This document shows, piece by piece, positions 16,416 to 25,360 of a DNA stretch of 64,000 bases (positions are counted from its first letter, which is position 1; each line of letters begins with the position of its first letter). Below the pieces are notes generated by a model that saw only the letters and a program-made list of their open reading frames with translations, was not told where the DNA came from and did no database searches. The translations under genes were made by a program, and so were the position numbers. Origin of the DNA: Mucilaginibacter_A sp050954285 (GTDB taxonomy: Bacteria; Bacteroidota; Bacteroidia; Sphingobacteriales; Sphingobacteriaceae); assembly GCA_050954285.1 (NCBI GenBank), contig JBPBPL010000009.1:1-64000 (forward strand). Direction: 5' to 3'.

Positions 16416-18977
16416 TTAAGTATCAGATCTTAAAACTTCCAGCGGTGGCCGGTTTAAAACACTTCGACTGTTAAATAGGCCGATAAAAACAGTAACCAAC
16501 GCCACCACAAAAAACAGAATAATCACCGGAAGCAGTGGCGGCGAAAACGGCGTATCAAAACTGTATTTGGCTAAAGCCCAGCTTCCCGGAATGGAAAGGA
16601 TGATGCCGGTTAGTGCCGCAATCGTGCCCAGAAAAAAATACTCCAATCCGGTAATGATTAAAATCTGCCTTTTGCTGGCACCCAATGTCCGCAGCAAAAC
16701 GCTTTCCTGAATGCGCTGGTATTTACTGATCAGCACGGAAGAAATCAGCACGATCAAACCCGTCAGGATGCTGAAACCAGCCATAAACCGTATCACAAAA
16801 CTGATTTTCCCTAAAATATCATCCAGCAGTTTCAGTACCAAAGCCAGATCAATAATCGAAATATTCGGAAATTGCTTCACAATCACCTGCTGATATTTTG
16901 CAGAAGCGGCGGCATCCGGAACATGCGTGGTAAAAACATCGTATTGCGGTGCTTGATCTAACACGCCTTTTGGAAACAGCACCAGAAAATTGGTTTGGAT
17001 ACGGTTCCAGTTTACCTTGCGCAGGCTTGCTATTTTTGTGGACATAAAAACACCTTGCACGTTAAACAGCAGTTTATCGCCCAGTTTTAAATGATTGTGT
17101 TCCGCATATTTTTCTTCAATAGAAATCGGGATTAAGGCTGCGTTTGCATCCACTTTTCCAATCCAGGTTCCGGCGGTAATTTTCTCCGAAGAAACTAACG
17201 AATCACGATACGTTACGCGGTATTCGCGACTAAAAACCGGGCGCGGAACTTTCAGCGACGTATCTTTTTTATAAACTTCGGCCGTTTTGCCGTTCAGTTC
17301 CTGCAAACGGATGGTTACAATCGGTACCATTCCAATCACTGGTAAATGCTGGCTTTTGGTCAGATCGACCACCTGTTGCTGCTGGTTGGTTTGGATATCA
17401 AACAGAATTAAGTTGGGCTGATTGCCGCCGGAAGAAAGGTTAATCCGGCTCAGTAAAATTGACTGGATAAAAAATAAAGTGCTGATAAAAGCAGTACCCA
17501 AACCAATGGAAACCAGCAGAATAATGGTTTGATTATTTGGCCGGTACAAGTTTGCGAAACCTTGCCGCAACAGATAACTCCAGGAAAGTGGCAAAAATTT
17601 CCGCAGTAGCCACATGATTAAAGTAGCCACGCCGGTGAGGACCAAAAATGCAATCAACACAAAACCGGTGAATGCGATGGCTTGTTTCCAGTTATCCAAT
17701 TGTAGTTTGGTAAATATCACCACAAAAGCCAGAATCAAGGCGTAAACCAGCCATTTCAGTGGATCGCGTTTGGAGTTTATGGCATCATCTGAAACCCGCA
17801 AAGTGTTTAAAGGCGAAATATTTCGTACCGAAACCAACGGCAGCATCGCAAAAAGCAGGGAAATAACCACGCCCAGCACAATGCCGGTTCCAATGGATGC
17901 CCAGGAAATTTCCACCGTGATGGTAATTGGTAGAAAGTCTTTGAAAGCAATTGGCAGCAGTTGCTGGATGATCGTGCCCAAAGCCGCGCCGATCACAGAA
18001 CCGATGAAACCGATTACCACAATCTGAATCAGGTAAATCAAAAATGCTTCCGTAGATTTTACCCCTAAACAACGCATGATCGCGATGGCTTTCAGTTTTT
18101 CGCGCACATAAATATGGATGGAACTGGCCACGCCGATACAACCCAACAGCAAAGCAATGAAGCCGACCAAAGCCAGAAACTTTGTTAAATCTTCAAAAGA
18201 ACGCGTGGTTTGCTCTTTTTGGGAAGCTACGGTTTGCAAGTTCAGATCTTCTTTGTCCAGCCGCGGTTCGATTTTGGGCGTTAGTTTTTCAATGTTTTCA
18301 TTCCGGTCGTATTTAATATAATAGCTATAATTGATACGGCTGCCGCGCGCCATCAAACCGGTTTGCTGCAAATACGCCAGCGGCATGTAAACCACCGGTG
18401 CCACGGAGGCGGACAGGCTGGTTTGTCCGGGTGCTTTATCCAGAGTTCCGGCGATGGTAAAAGTTACGTTTCCGATTTTAAGCGAATCCCCAGGATGCGC
18501 ATTAAATTGCAGCATCAGGTTGCGGTCGGCCAGCACTTGTTTGTTTTTGCGGAAAGTGGTTGCTGCAGAGACCGGCGTAGTTTCAATCGAGCCATAATAA
18601 GGAAAACCGCCTTCCAAAGCCCGGACCTCCACCAAACGCGTTCCCTGGTTTTTAGTGAAGGAAACCATCGACACAAAACTGCGTTGCGTAGATTTCCGGT
18701 TGCCCAGCGAATCAATCAGTTTTTGTATCTGCGGCGAAACTGGTTTGTTGCCGGAAATTACGATATCGGCACCCACCAGTTCGGCTGCCTGCCGATCAAT
18801 ATCCTGGCGGAGATTAAAACCGAATGAATAAATGGCGACCAGGGAAGCAATCCCTAAAACGATGGAAGAAATAAAAAGGAACAGGCGCGAACGATTTTTC
18901 CGGCTGTCGCGCCAGGCCATTTGCAGCAGCCAGCCAAAATTAATCGGCCGTTTATAATTAACAGGTTCGTTATTCAT
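16416..18977 (-). CDS. FtsX-like ABC transporter permease (YbbP type)
   Basis: An 853-residue inner-membrane permease with an N-terminal membrane anchor (LFLFISSIVLGIASLVAIYS), a large periplasmic domain, and two FtsX-type blocks of membrane segments (FLALVGFIALLLGCIGVASSIHIYVREKLKAIAIMRCLG and the C-terminal block with ESVLLRTLGASKRQI). About ten membrane segments in all, as in E. coli YbbP. Its ATPase follows upstream in transcription order, with the esterase divergent, reproducing the tesA/ybbA/ybbP arrangement. The role is probably lipid or lipoprotein-related extraction, but this is not shown for the family. Confidence 0.9.
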   Translation of the reverse strand: MNNEPVNYKRPINFGWLLQMAWRDSRKNRSRLFLFISSIVLGIASLVAIYSFGFNLRQDIDRQAAELVGADIVISGNKPVSPQIQKLIDSLGNRKSTQRSFVSMVSFTKNQGTRLVEVRALEGGFPYYGSIETTPVSAATTFRKNKQVLADRNLMLQFNAHPGDSLKIGNVTFTIAGTLDKAPGQTSLSASVAPVVYMPLAYLQQTGLMARGSRINYSYYIKYDRNENIEKLTPKIEPRLDKEDLNLQTVASQKEQTTRSFEDLTKFLALVGFIALLLGCIGVASSIHIYVREKLKAIAIMRCLGVKSTEAFLIYLIQIVVIGFIGSVIGAALGTIIQQLLPIAFKDFLPITITVEISWASIGTGIVLGVVISLLFAMLPLVSVRNISPLNTLRVSDDAINSKRDPLKWLVYALILAFVVIFTKLQLDNWKQAIAFTGFVLIAFLVLTGVATLIMWLLRKFLPLSWSYLLRQGFANLYRPNNQTIILLVSIGLGTAFISTLFFIQSILLSRINLSSGGNQPNLILFDIQTNQQQQVVDLTKSQHLPVIGMVPIVTIRLQELNGKTAEVYKKDTSLKVPRPVFSREYRVTYRDSLVSSEKITAGTWIGKVDANAALIPISIEEKYAEHNHLKLGDKLLFNVQGVFMSTKIASLRKVNWNRIQTNFLVLFPKGVLDQAPQYDVFTTHVPDAAASAKYQQVIVKQFPNISIIDLALVLKLLDDILGKISFVIRFMAGFSILTGLIVLISSVLISKYQRIQESVLLRTLGASKRQILIITGLEYFFLGTIAALTGIILSIPGSWALAKYSFDTPFSPPLLPVIILFFVVALVTVFIGLFNSRSVLNRPPLEVLRSDT

Positions 18978-18991
18978 TCAAAAAAAGTATC

Positions 18992-19005
18992 GATAAAAGA
19001 AGTAT
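18992..19005 (+). repeat. dispersed repeat, GA variant, abutting ABC ATPase stop
   Basis: GATAAAAGAAGTAT ends exactly where the minus-strand stop codon of the ATPase gene (19006-19008) begins, filling the short gap to the permease start. Confidence 0.85.
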
Positions 19006-19695
19006 TTAAATTGCAGCAGTTTTCTCGTCGGAAATTAAATTGCCGCCCTTGATGCGGATAATGCGCTGCGTTTTGGAAGCCAGTTCCATATCGTGTGTTA
19101 CCAAAATCAATGTGGTGCCGCTTTCCCGGTTCAAATCGAATAAGAGTTTCACCATTTTTTCGCTGGTTTCGGCATCCAGGTTTCCGGTTGGTTCATCGGC
19201 AAACAAGATTTTGGGTTGATTGGAAAAGGCACGCGCCAGCGAAATCCGTTGCTGCTCGCCGCCGGAAAGCTGGGTAGGATAATGGTGACTGCGGTTGGCC
19301 AAACCAACTTTTTCCAGCAAATCCATCGAACGCGCGCGAGTATTTTTTTCGCCGCGCAACTCTAACGGAACCATCACGTTTTCCAGAGCGGTTAAGGTTG
19401 GCAGCAACTGGAAATTCTGAAAAATAAAGCCAACGTACTGGTTGCGGATTTGCGCACGCTGATCTTCGCCCAAATTATCCAAAGGAATATTATTGAGTTC
19501 TACCAAGCCGGAAGTAGACCGGTCCAGACCGGCGCAAAGGCCAAGCAAAGTTGTTTTCCCACTTCCTGACGGGCCAACGATGGCAAAAGTGGAGCCTTCC
19601 TCCACCGAAAAATTGATGTTGTTTAAAACCGTGAGCGTACTGCCTGCACTTTTGTAAGTTTTAGTGAGGTTTTCTATTTTGAGGATATTATTCAA
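19006..19695 (-). CDS. ABC transporter ATPase (YbbA/LolD type)
   Basis: A 229-residue single ABC domain: Walker A GPSGSGKT, Q-loop IFQNFQLLP, signature LSGGEQQR, Walker B ILFADEPTGNLD, H-loop LVTHD. These are hallmarks of the MacB/LolD/YbbA (MetN-unlike) group that pair with FtsX-type permeases. It is 28 bases upstream of the permease gene on the same strand and forms one transporter with it. Confidence 0.94.
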   Translation of the reverse strand: MNNILKIENLTKTYKSAGSTLTVLNNINFSVEEGSTFAIVGPSGSGKTTLLGLCAGLDRSTSGLVELNNIPLDNLGEDQRAQIRNQYVGFIFQNFQLLPTLTALENVMVPLELRGEKNTRARSMDLLEKVGLANRSHHYPTQLSGGEQQRISLARAFSNQPKILFADEPTGNLDAETSEKMVKLLFDLNRESGTTLILVTHDMELASKTQRIIRIKGGNLISDEKTAAI

Positions 19696-19795
19696 GATAA
19701 TTGCAGATTAATTGTGTAGAAAGATACGTTTAAAGCTAAACTTAAATGTCAGGCTTATGTTTAAGAATCTGTTTCAGCAATTTTGTTACGCCTTT

Positions 19796-20479
19796 ATGCA
19801 AAAATTATTCCCCTTTTCCGCGCTTGTAATCCTCATTTTTTTCTGCGGATGCGGAAACAGTTCCCAACCAAAAACCGACACTGAAAAAGATACGGTAAAA
19901 ACAGCATCAGCCCCAAAATCAACCCAGAAAAGTATTCTGTTTTTTGGCAATAGTTTAACGGCTGGTTACGGTTTGGATGATCCCGGAAGCGAGTCGTTTC
20001 CATCTGATATTCAGCATGATCTGGATTCGCTGAAACTGCCTTACAAAGCCATCAACGGTGGTTTAAGCGGAGAAACAACTTCCGATGGAAAGAACCGGAT
20101 TAACTGGCAACTGCGCCAGCCGATTGATGTTTTTGTGCTGGAACTGGGCGCGAACGATGGTTTGCGCGGGATTCCGGTTGCAGAAACGGAGGTAAATTTG
20201 CAATCCATTATCGATCAGGTAAAAGCAAAATACCCAAAAGTAAAAATGATTTTAACCGGGATGAAAGTTCCGCCAAATATGGGCCAAAAATATGCTGATG
20301 ATTTTACGAAGGTTTTTCCGCGGCTGGCCAAAAAGAATGAGATGCAGTTAGTTCCGTTTTTGCTGGAAAATGTGGCCGGAATCCGCGATTTGAATCAGAA
20401 AGATGGCATTCATCCAACAGCAAAAGGCGCAAAAATTGTGGCTCAGAACGTTTGGGTAGTTTTAAAAGAAATACTGTAA
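19796..20479 (+). CDS. tesA: TesA-like SGNH arylesterase/lysophospholipase, predicted lipoprotein
   Basis: From the chosen ATG (19796) the protein is 227 residues with a hydrophobic leader ending IFFCGCGNSS, so it is probably secreted and perhaps lipid-anchored, although the lipobox is not perfect. SGNH block I is ILFFGNSLTAGYGL with Ser53; it reads GNSL rather than the common GDSL. ELGANDGLRG (block III) and KDGIHPTAKG (catalytic Asp-His) are present. Earlier in-frame starts (19712, 19757) would only lengthen the cytoplasmic end. The gene is divergent from the YbbA/YbbP-like pair, as in E. coli. One repeat word is in frame (19894-19907, read VKTAS) and another begins at the stop. Confidence 0.88.
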   Translation: MQKLFPFSALVILIFFCGCGNSSQPKTDTEKDTVKTASAPKSTQKSILFFGNSLTAGYGLDDPGSESFPSDIQHDLDSLKLPYKAINGGLSGETTSDGKNRINWQLRQPIDVFVLELGANDGLRGIPVAETEVNLQSIIDQVKAKYPKVKMILTGMKVPPNMGQKYADDFTKVFPRLAKKNEMQLVPFLLENVAGIRDLNQKDGIHPTAKGAKIVAQNVWVVLKEIL

Positions 20480-20492
20480 TACTGTTTTTATC
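20479..20492 (-). repeat. dispersed repeat, AC variant, abutting tesA stop
   Basis: ATACTGTTTTTATC shares its first base with the stop codon TAA (20477-20479). Confidence 0.85.
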
Positions 20493-20807
20493 GATATTTT
20501 TTGGGCATTTACCTATACTCTTTCTTTCTTCAGCATAAAATAATGTTTTTTCGAAGCAGATAACTGTTAAAAAAATGATAAGAAATATCGCTGCTGTTAA
20601 TTTACTCGAGGTAACTATTTAGTGGAAATAATATCCTTAAAAAAGGTTATAAGTTAGTAGATTAGAACGTTTTTTGCGTTTTAAAAGGTTCTGGGATTGA
20701 AAGGAAACATAAGCAGGTTTACTTTACCACACCAATTTTATACGCATAAAAGAAGCATTGGTTATCAAAAAACAACTTGTGAACAGCAGAAACTATAATC
20801 TTCCAAT
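20480..20807. other. non-coding gap upstream of the large secreted protein
   Basis: 328 bases with no supported ORF. It contains the repeat at the tesA stop and another at 20745-20758. The promoter of the downstream gene must lie here, but no clear TAnnTTTG box was found. Confidence 0.5.
20745..20758 (+). repeat. dispersed repeat, GA variant
   Basis: CATAAAAGAAGCAT with an AATTTTATACG flank, 50 bases before the start codon of the downstream gene. Confidence 0.8.
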
Positions 20808-23800
20808 ATGACAAAAATCTTTACCTGTCGTATTTTTTTGCTGTTGATACTGCTTGCTTTTGCTTGTCCGGTTTTTTCTCAAACCAACAAAGGTACCGAG
20901 TTTTATACGGCTTATATGGCCAACATTCGCGGTGTTACGGGTAATAACACCTGCCAGATGAGTTTATACCTTACTTCAGATGTAAGCACTTCGGGCACCA
21001 TTACCGTTGCCGATGGCAGTTTTTCTACGAGTTTTAGTGTTACAGCCAACCAGGTAACTACGGTTACGATGCCACAAACTGCTTTTTTAGCTACCGAAGG
21101 GCAGTCGTTAAAAGGAATACACATTGTGGCCGCTGCCCCAATTGTAGTTTTTGCGCACATTTATGCTTCGGCAGTTTCGGGGGCTACGCTGCTTTTGCCG
21201 GTTGCCACGCTGGCTAAAGATTATTATTCTATCAATTATACGCAGCGATCAAACGAACCTAACTGCTATTCCTCGTTTGCAGTTGTGGCCACGGAAGACA
21301 CTACGACTGTTGAGATTACGCCTACAGCAACGCTAAACAGCGGCCACACAGCCAACACGCCTTTTACCATAACCATGCAGAAAGGCGAAGTTTATCAGGG
21401 ACTTTCAGCTACAGATTTAACCGGAACGCGCATCCGTTCGATAAGTTCCGGACTAAATGTTTGTAAAAAAATCGCTGTCTTTTCCGGCAGTAGTAAAATT
21501 TATATTGGCAACGGGCCCAATATGTCTGCTGATAACCTGTTTCAGCAAACTTACCCAACTGCTTCCTGGGGAAAAAATTACATTACCGCGCCGTTAAGCA
21601 ACCGCCCGTATGACACTTACCGGATTGTGGTAAGCGACCCAACAACAAAAGTAACCATGAATGGAAGTGTGCTGAGTGCCAGTGCGCTAATTAATAATTT
21701 TTATTACGAGTTTAACAGCACGGTGCCTAATGTGATCAGTGCGGATAAACCCATACAGGTTGCGCAATACGCCATCACGCAAGTTGCGCTTAACCCGGCC
21801 GCTGGCGGAGATTTAGGCGATCCGGAAATGATCTACCTCAATCCGATTGAGCAGATTATTAATAACGTAACACTTTATTCGCCAACTGCTTACAAGATAA
21901 TACAAAGCTATATCAATGTTATTATTTCGGCCGTTGCTGCACCCAGTTTCACACTTGACGGTAACTCGACTGTAGGTGCTTTTAAAGCTGTTCCAGGCAA
22001 TGCAGCTTATATGTACGGGCAGTTTTCGGTTTCTTCTGGCACCCATAATATCAAAGCATCTGATGGTTTTAATGCTATTGCTTACGGTTTTGGTAATGCA
22101 GAATCTTATGGCTACTCGGCCGGAACAAATCTGAAAAATCTGAATGAGTTTGTGCAGATTAGAAACACGGCTGGTGATTCTATTGCCAGTGCCTGCGTGG
22201 GACAAAATCTGAAGTTGCAGGTTACGATTCCGTATAAAACTACTCAGCTGATCTGGATTCCTCAGAATAGTGATCCAGCTTATACAGATAATAGCCCAAC
22301 GCTAATTGGGCAAACGGTAAAAGATAATAAGCCATTATACACTTATGCGTATCCTAAAAGCCTGATATATAAAACTTCCGGTAATTATGATGTAAAAGTG
22401 AGGATTTTTAATGCTATTGCTGATGCTTGCGGTTCATATGAAGATATTGATATTGCGTTTACGGTTTACGATAATCCGGTTGCTTCTTTTACTGCCAAAA
22501 ATTCAACTTGCCAATCCGATACGCTAAGTTTTATGGATAAAAGTACCGGTGTAACCATTAAAACCTGGACATGGGATTTTGGCGATGGCGGAACATCTTC
22601 AATACAAAATCCTACACACGTTTTTAATAAAGCAGGAGATTTTATCGCTACATTATTGGTTACTAATTCTAACGGTTGTACTTCAGCTTTGGATTCACAG
22701 AAAATACATATTTATGCTAAACCAATTTCAAAATTTGTAGTTTCTAACCCGGATTGTGCAGCAAAAGCAGTTACGATAACCGATCAATCTACCTCATCCG
22801 AAGGAAAAATTGTTTTATGGACTTGGGCTTTTGGAGATGGAACGTTTGAACGTTTCACTAGTAACGTCCCTTTCCAACACATATACAAAACTCCCGGAAC
22901 TTATAACTTAGAGTTAGTTACTACTACAGACTTAGGCTGCGCAAGTATTGTATCTACTGTTCCGATCATAATACATCCGTTGCCAGAGCCGGATTTTACT
23001 TTACCCAAAGTTTGTATTGATGATGCTTTCGCAATTTTTACCGATAAAAGCAGTATTGCTGATCATACAGAATCGGGCTTTACTTATGCCTGGGATTTTG
23101 GAGATGCAGCAGCTACAGCTTCCAACCCGGATACTTCAAGTCAAAAAAACCCTCAGCATAAATACATCAGTGCAGCAACTTACCAAGTGAAACTGACTGT
23201 TACCTCAAAGGATGGTTGTTCGGCAGATACCACCATGAGTTTTACGGTGAATGGTGCAGTGCCAAAAGCTGATTTTACGGTTTTGAATCCGAATGATTTA
23301 TGCAGTAAAAGAAGTGTGATGATCAGGAATACCTCTACTTTAGATTTTGGAAATTTAACTCAAGTAGTGCTTTTTTATGATTATACCAATCATCCGGATC
23401 AGTTTGAAACAGATGATAATCCTACAACAGATAAATTATACAGCCATCAATATCCGGTTTTTCATACACCGGCAACTATGAATTATACGATTTTGATGCG
23501 AACATATTCAGGTACGAGCTGTGTGGATGAAAAGATGCAGGTGATTACTTTAAAAGCTGATCCTCAGGTTGCTGTTACTTTAGCTGCTCAGGTTTGCGCC
23601 GAAATTCCGGCTTTTCAGATTCCGGTAAAAGAACTTAACGGTTATACAGGGACAGGCGTATTTTCAGGTATAGGCGTTAGTTCTTCAGGCTTGTTCAATC
23701 CGTCAGCAGCCGGAATTGGCACCCAAACTATCACTTATATTTTTACGGCTCAAAATGGCTGTTCAGATACGGTTAACAAGCAAATCATCATCAGCCCGAC

Positions 23801-24299
23801 ACCAAAAGTAGTAGCCGGCAAAGATGTTTATTTGTTGGATGGAGGCAGTGTAATGCTTAACCCAACCGTTTCCGGCAATAACTTGACTTATAAATGGACA
23901 CCTTCATTAGGATTGAGTGCCGATAATATTCTAAGTCCGGTTGCTACGCCACATGTCAATACTACTTACAAACTTACCGTTACATCTGCCGATAGTTGCA
24001 GTAATGCCAGTGAAATTACGGTTACAGTTTTAAAAGCACCAGTTATTCCTAATACTTTCACCCCAAATAATGATGGCATAAACGATATTTGGAATATTAA
24101 ATATTTAGATAGCTACCCGAACGTAATAGTGGAAGTGTTTAATCGTTATGGGGAAAGAGTTTATTATTCTGTTGGCTATACTACCGCTTGGGATGGCAGA
24201 TATAAGGGCGAAGAATTGCCAGTAGGTACTTATTATTATATTATTAATCCGGGCAACGGAAGGGGCAAATTAGCAGGACCAATTACGATTATCAGATAA
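20808..24299 (+). CDS. large secreted protein: IgGFc-binding-like, PKD repeats, CHU_C type B sorting domain
   Basis: 1163 residues with a signal peptide (FLLLILLAFACPVFSQ). The N-terminal 400 residues begin NKGTEFYTAYMANIRG and resemble the IgGFc-binding N-terminal domain found in Bacteroidota surface proteins. At least three PKD-type domains follow, marked by WTWDFGDGG, WTWAFGDGT and YAWDFGDAA. The C-terminus (VIPNTFTPNNDGINDIWNI ... GTYYYIINPG) is the gliding-motility-associated CHU_C domain, the type B sorting signal for T9SS export. It would be a large cell-surface or released adhesin-like protein. A PorP/SprF-type gene follows after four bases. Confidence 0.93.
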   Translation: MTKIFTCRIFLLLILLAFACPVFSQTNKGTEFYTAYMANIRGVTGNNTCQMSLYLTSDVSTSGTITVADGSFSTSFSVTANQVTTVTMPQTAFLATEGQSLKGIHIVAAAPIVVFAHIYASAVSGATLLLPVATLAKDYYSINYTQRSNEPNCYSSFAVVATEDTTTVEITPTATLNSGHTANTPFTITMQKGEVYQGLSATDLTGTRIRSISSGLNVCKKIAVFSGSSKIYIGNGPNMSADNLFQQTYPTASWGKNYITAPLSNRPYDTYRIVVSDPTTKVTMNGSVLSASALINNFYYEFNSTVPNVISADKPIQVAQYAITQVALNPAAGGDLGDPEMIYLNPIEQIINNVTLYSPTAYKIIQSYINVIISAVAAPSFTLDGNSTVGAFKAVPGNAAYMYGQFSVSSGTHNIKASDGFNAIAYGFGNAESYGYSAGTNLKNLNEFVQIRNTAGDSIASACVGQNLKLQVTIPYKTTQLIWIPQNSDPAYTDNSPTLIGQTVKDNKPLYTYAYPKSLIYKTSGNYDVKVRIFNAIADACGSYEDIDIAFTVYDNPVASFTAKNSTCQSDTLSFMDKSTGVTIKTWTWDFGDGGTSSIQNPTHVFNKAGDFIATLLVTNSNGCTSALDSQKIHIYAKPISKFVVSNPDCAAKAVTITDQSTSSEGKIVLWTWAFGDGTFERFTSNVPFQHIYKTPGTYNLELVTTTDLGCASIVSTVPIIIHPLPEPDFTLPKVCIDDAFAIFTDKSSIADHTESGFTYAWDFGDAAATASNPDTSSQKNPQHKYISAATYQVKLTVTSKDGCSADTTMSFTVNGAVPKADFTVLNPNDLCSKRSVMIRNTSTLDFGNLTQVVLFYDYTNHPDQFETDDNPTTDKLYSHQYPVFHTPATMNYTILMRTYSGTSCVDEKMQVITLKADPQVAVTLAAQVCAEIPAFQIPVKELNGYTGTGVFSGIGVSSSGLFNPSAAGIGTQTITYIFTAQNGCSDTVNKQIIISPTPKVVAGKDVYLLDGGSVMLNPTVSGNNLTYKWTPSLGLSADNILSPVATPHVNTTYKLTVTSADSCSNASEITVTVLKAPVIPNTFTPNNDGINDIWNIKYLDSYPNVIVEVFNRYGERVYYSVGYTTAWDGRYKGEELPVGTYYYIINPGNGRGKLAGPITIIR

Positions 24300-24303
24300 A
24301 AAA

Positions 24304-25314
24304 ATGAAAAAATTTTACTTTGCTATTTTATTTTTATCAGCTACAATCAGTAGTTGGGCGCAGCAAAAACCACAGTACACGCAGTATATTTTCAATAATT
24401 ATTTGATTAATCCTGCCATCACCGGAATTGAAAACTATACCGACATTAAAGCTGGTTACCGCAACCAGTGGACGGGTTTGGATGGTGCGCCTGTAACCAT
24501 GTATTTTACAGCGCATACACCCATCGGGAATAAATTTATTCAGGGTGATCCGATGAGCCAGCCGGCAAATGGCGAAGACCCGATGAGCCGTTCCTACGTG
24601 CAGGATTATCAAGCTGCACCAGCGCATCATGGCATTGGTTTTACGGTAGTTTCTGATAAAGCCGGGCCAATTACGCAAAGCAATTATGATATCACTTATG
24701 CTTATCATTTGGGCATCACCAGTAACCTGAATTTATCTGTAGGCGTAGCAGCAGGTTTGGCTAATATTAATTTAAATACCAGTCAGATAACTTTAGAAAA
24801 CGCTTTAGATCCAGCAATTGCTAACGGTACTACCAACCAATTTAAACCTGATTTAGGTTTGGGTGTTTGGGCATATTCGGCAACTTATTTTGTTGGTATT
24901 TCGGCGCAGCAGGTATTGCCGCAAACCTTATATTTTTCTTCTAATTCTACTTATAATCAAAGTAAAACTGTACCGCATTATTTTGTTACAGCAGGCGTAA
25001 AACTGTTTTTAGCTGAAGATATTACTTTGCTGCCATCAGTAATGTTTAAATATGTAAATCCCGTGCCATCAACCTTTGATGTGAATTTGAAAATGGCTTT
25101 TCAGGATAAATTCTGGATCGGCGGTTCTTACCGTCGAAACGATGCCATCGCAGCAATGGCGGGCATAAATGTAGGTAGTTTTCTCAATTTTGGATATGCG
25201 TACGATTTTACCACATCCAATTTGAACACAGTGAGCAATGGCACGCATGAAATTATTTTGGGCATCATGCTGAACAATGCTTACAAAGTAATCTGCCCGC
25301 GCAGGTTCTGGTAA
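24304..25314 (+). CDS. PorP/SprF-family type IX secretion membrane protein
   Basis: 336 residues with signal peptide (FAILFLSATISSWAQ). The hallmark N-terminus QKPQYTQYIFNNYLINPAITG and GYRNQWTGLDGAPVTMYF identify the PorP/SprF family, outer-membrane beta-barrels that work with T9SS and are commonly encoded directly after type B (CHU_C) cargo. Here the gene starts four bases after such a cargo gene, so the pair is probably co-transcribed and functionally linked. Its stop TAA shares a base with the 44-bp inverted element. Confidence 0.93.
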   Translation: MKKFYFAILFLSATISSWAQQKPQYTQYIFNNYLINPAITGIENYTDIKAGYRNQWTGLDGAPVTMYFTAHTPIGNKFIQGDPMSQPANGEDPMSRSYVQDYQAAPAHHGIGFTVVSDKAGPITQSNYDITYAYHLGITSNLNLSVGVAAGLANINLNTSQITLENALDPAIANGTTNQFKPDLGLGVWAYSATYFVGISAQQVLPQTLYFSSNSTYNQSKTVPHYFVTAGVKLFLAEDITLLPSVMFKYVNPVPSTFDVNLKMAFQDKFWIGGSYRRNDAIAAMAGINVGSFLNFGYAYDFTTSNLNTVSNGTHEIILGIMLNNAYKVICPRRFW

Positions 25315-25357
25315 TACTTCTTTTATCATACCTTTTTTAGGGTGCTAAAAGAAGCAT
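25314..25357. repeat. 44-bp two-arm element 1, between porP/sprF-like gene and rpoN
   Basis: Left arm ATACTTCTTTTATC (25314-25327), 16-base spacer ATACCTTTTTTAGGGT, right arm GCTAAAAGAAGCAT (25344-25357). The arms are inverted copies of the dispersed repeat. The left arm shares a base with one stop codon and the right arm ends three bases from the rpoN stop, so it may also act as a bidirectional terminator between convergent genes. Confidence 0.9.
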
Positions 25358-25360
25358 CAT

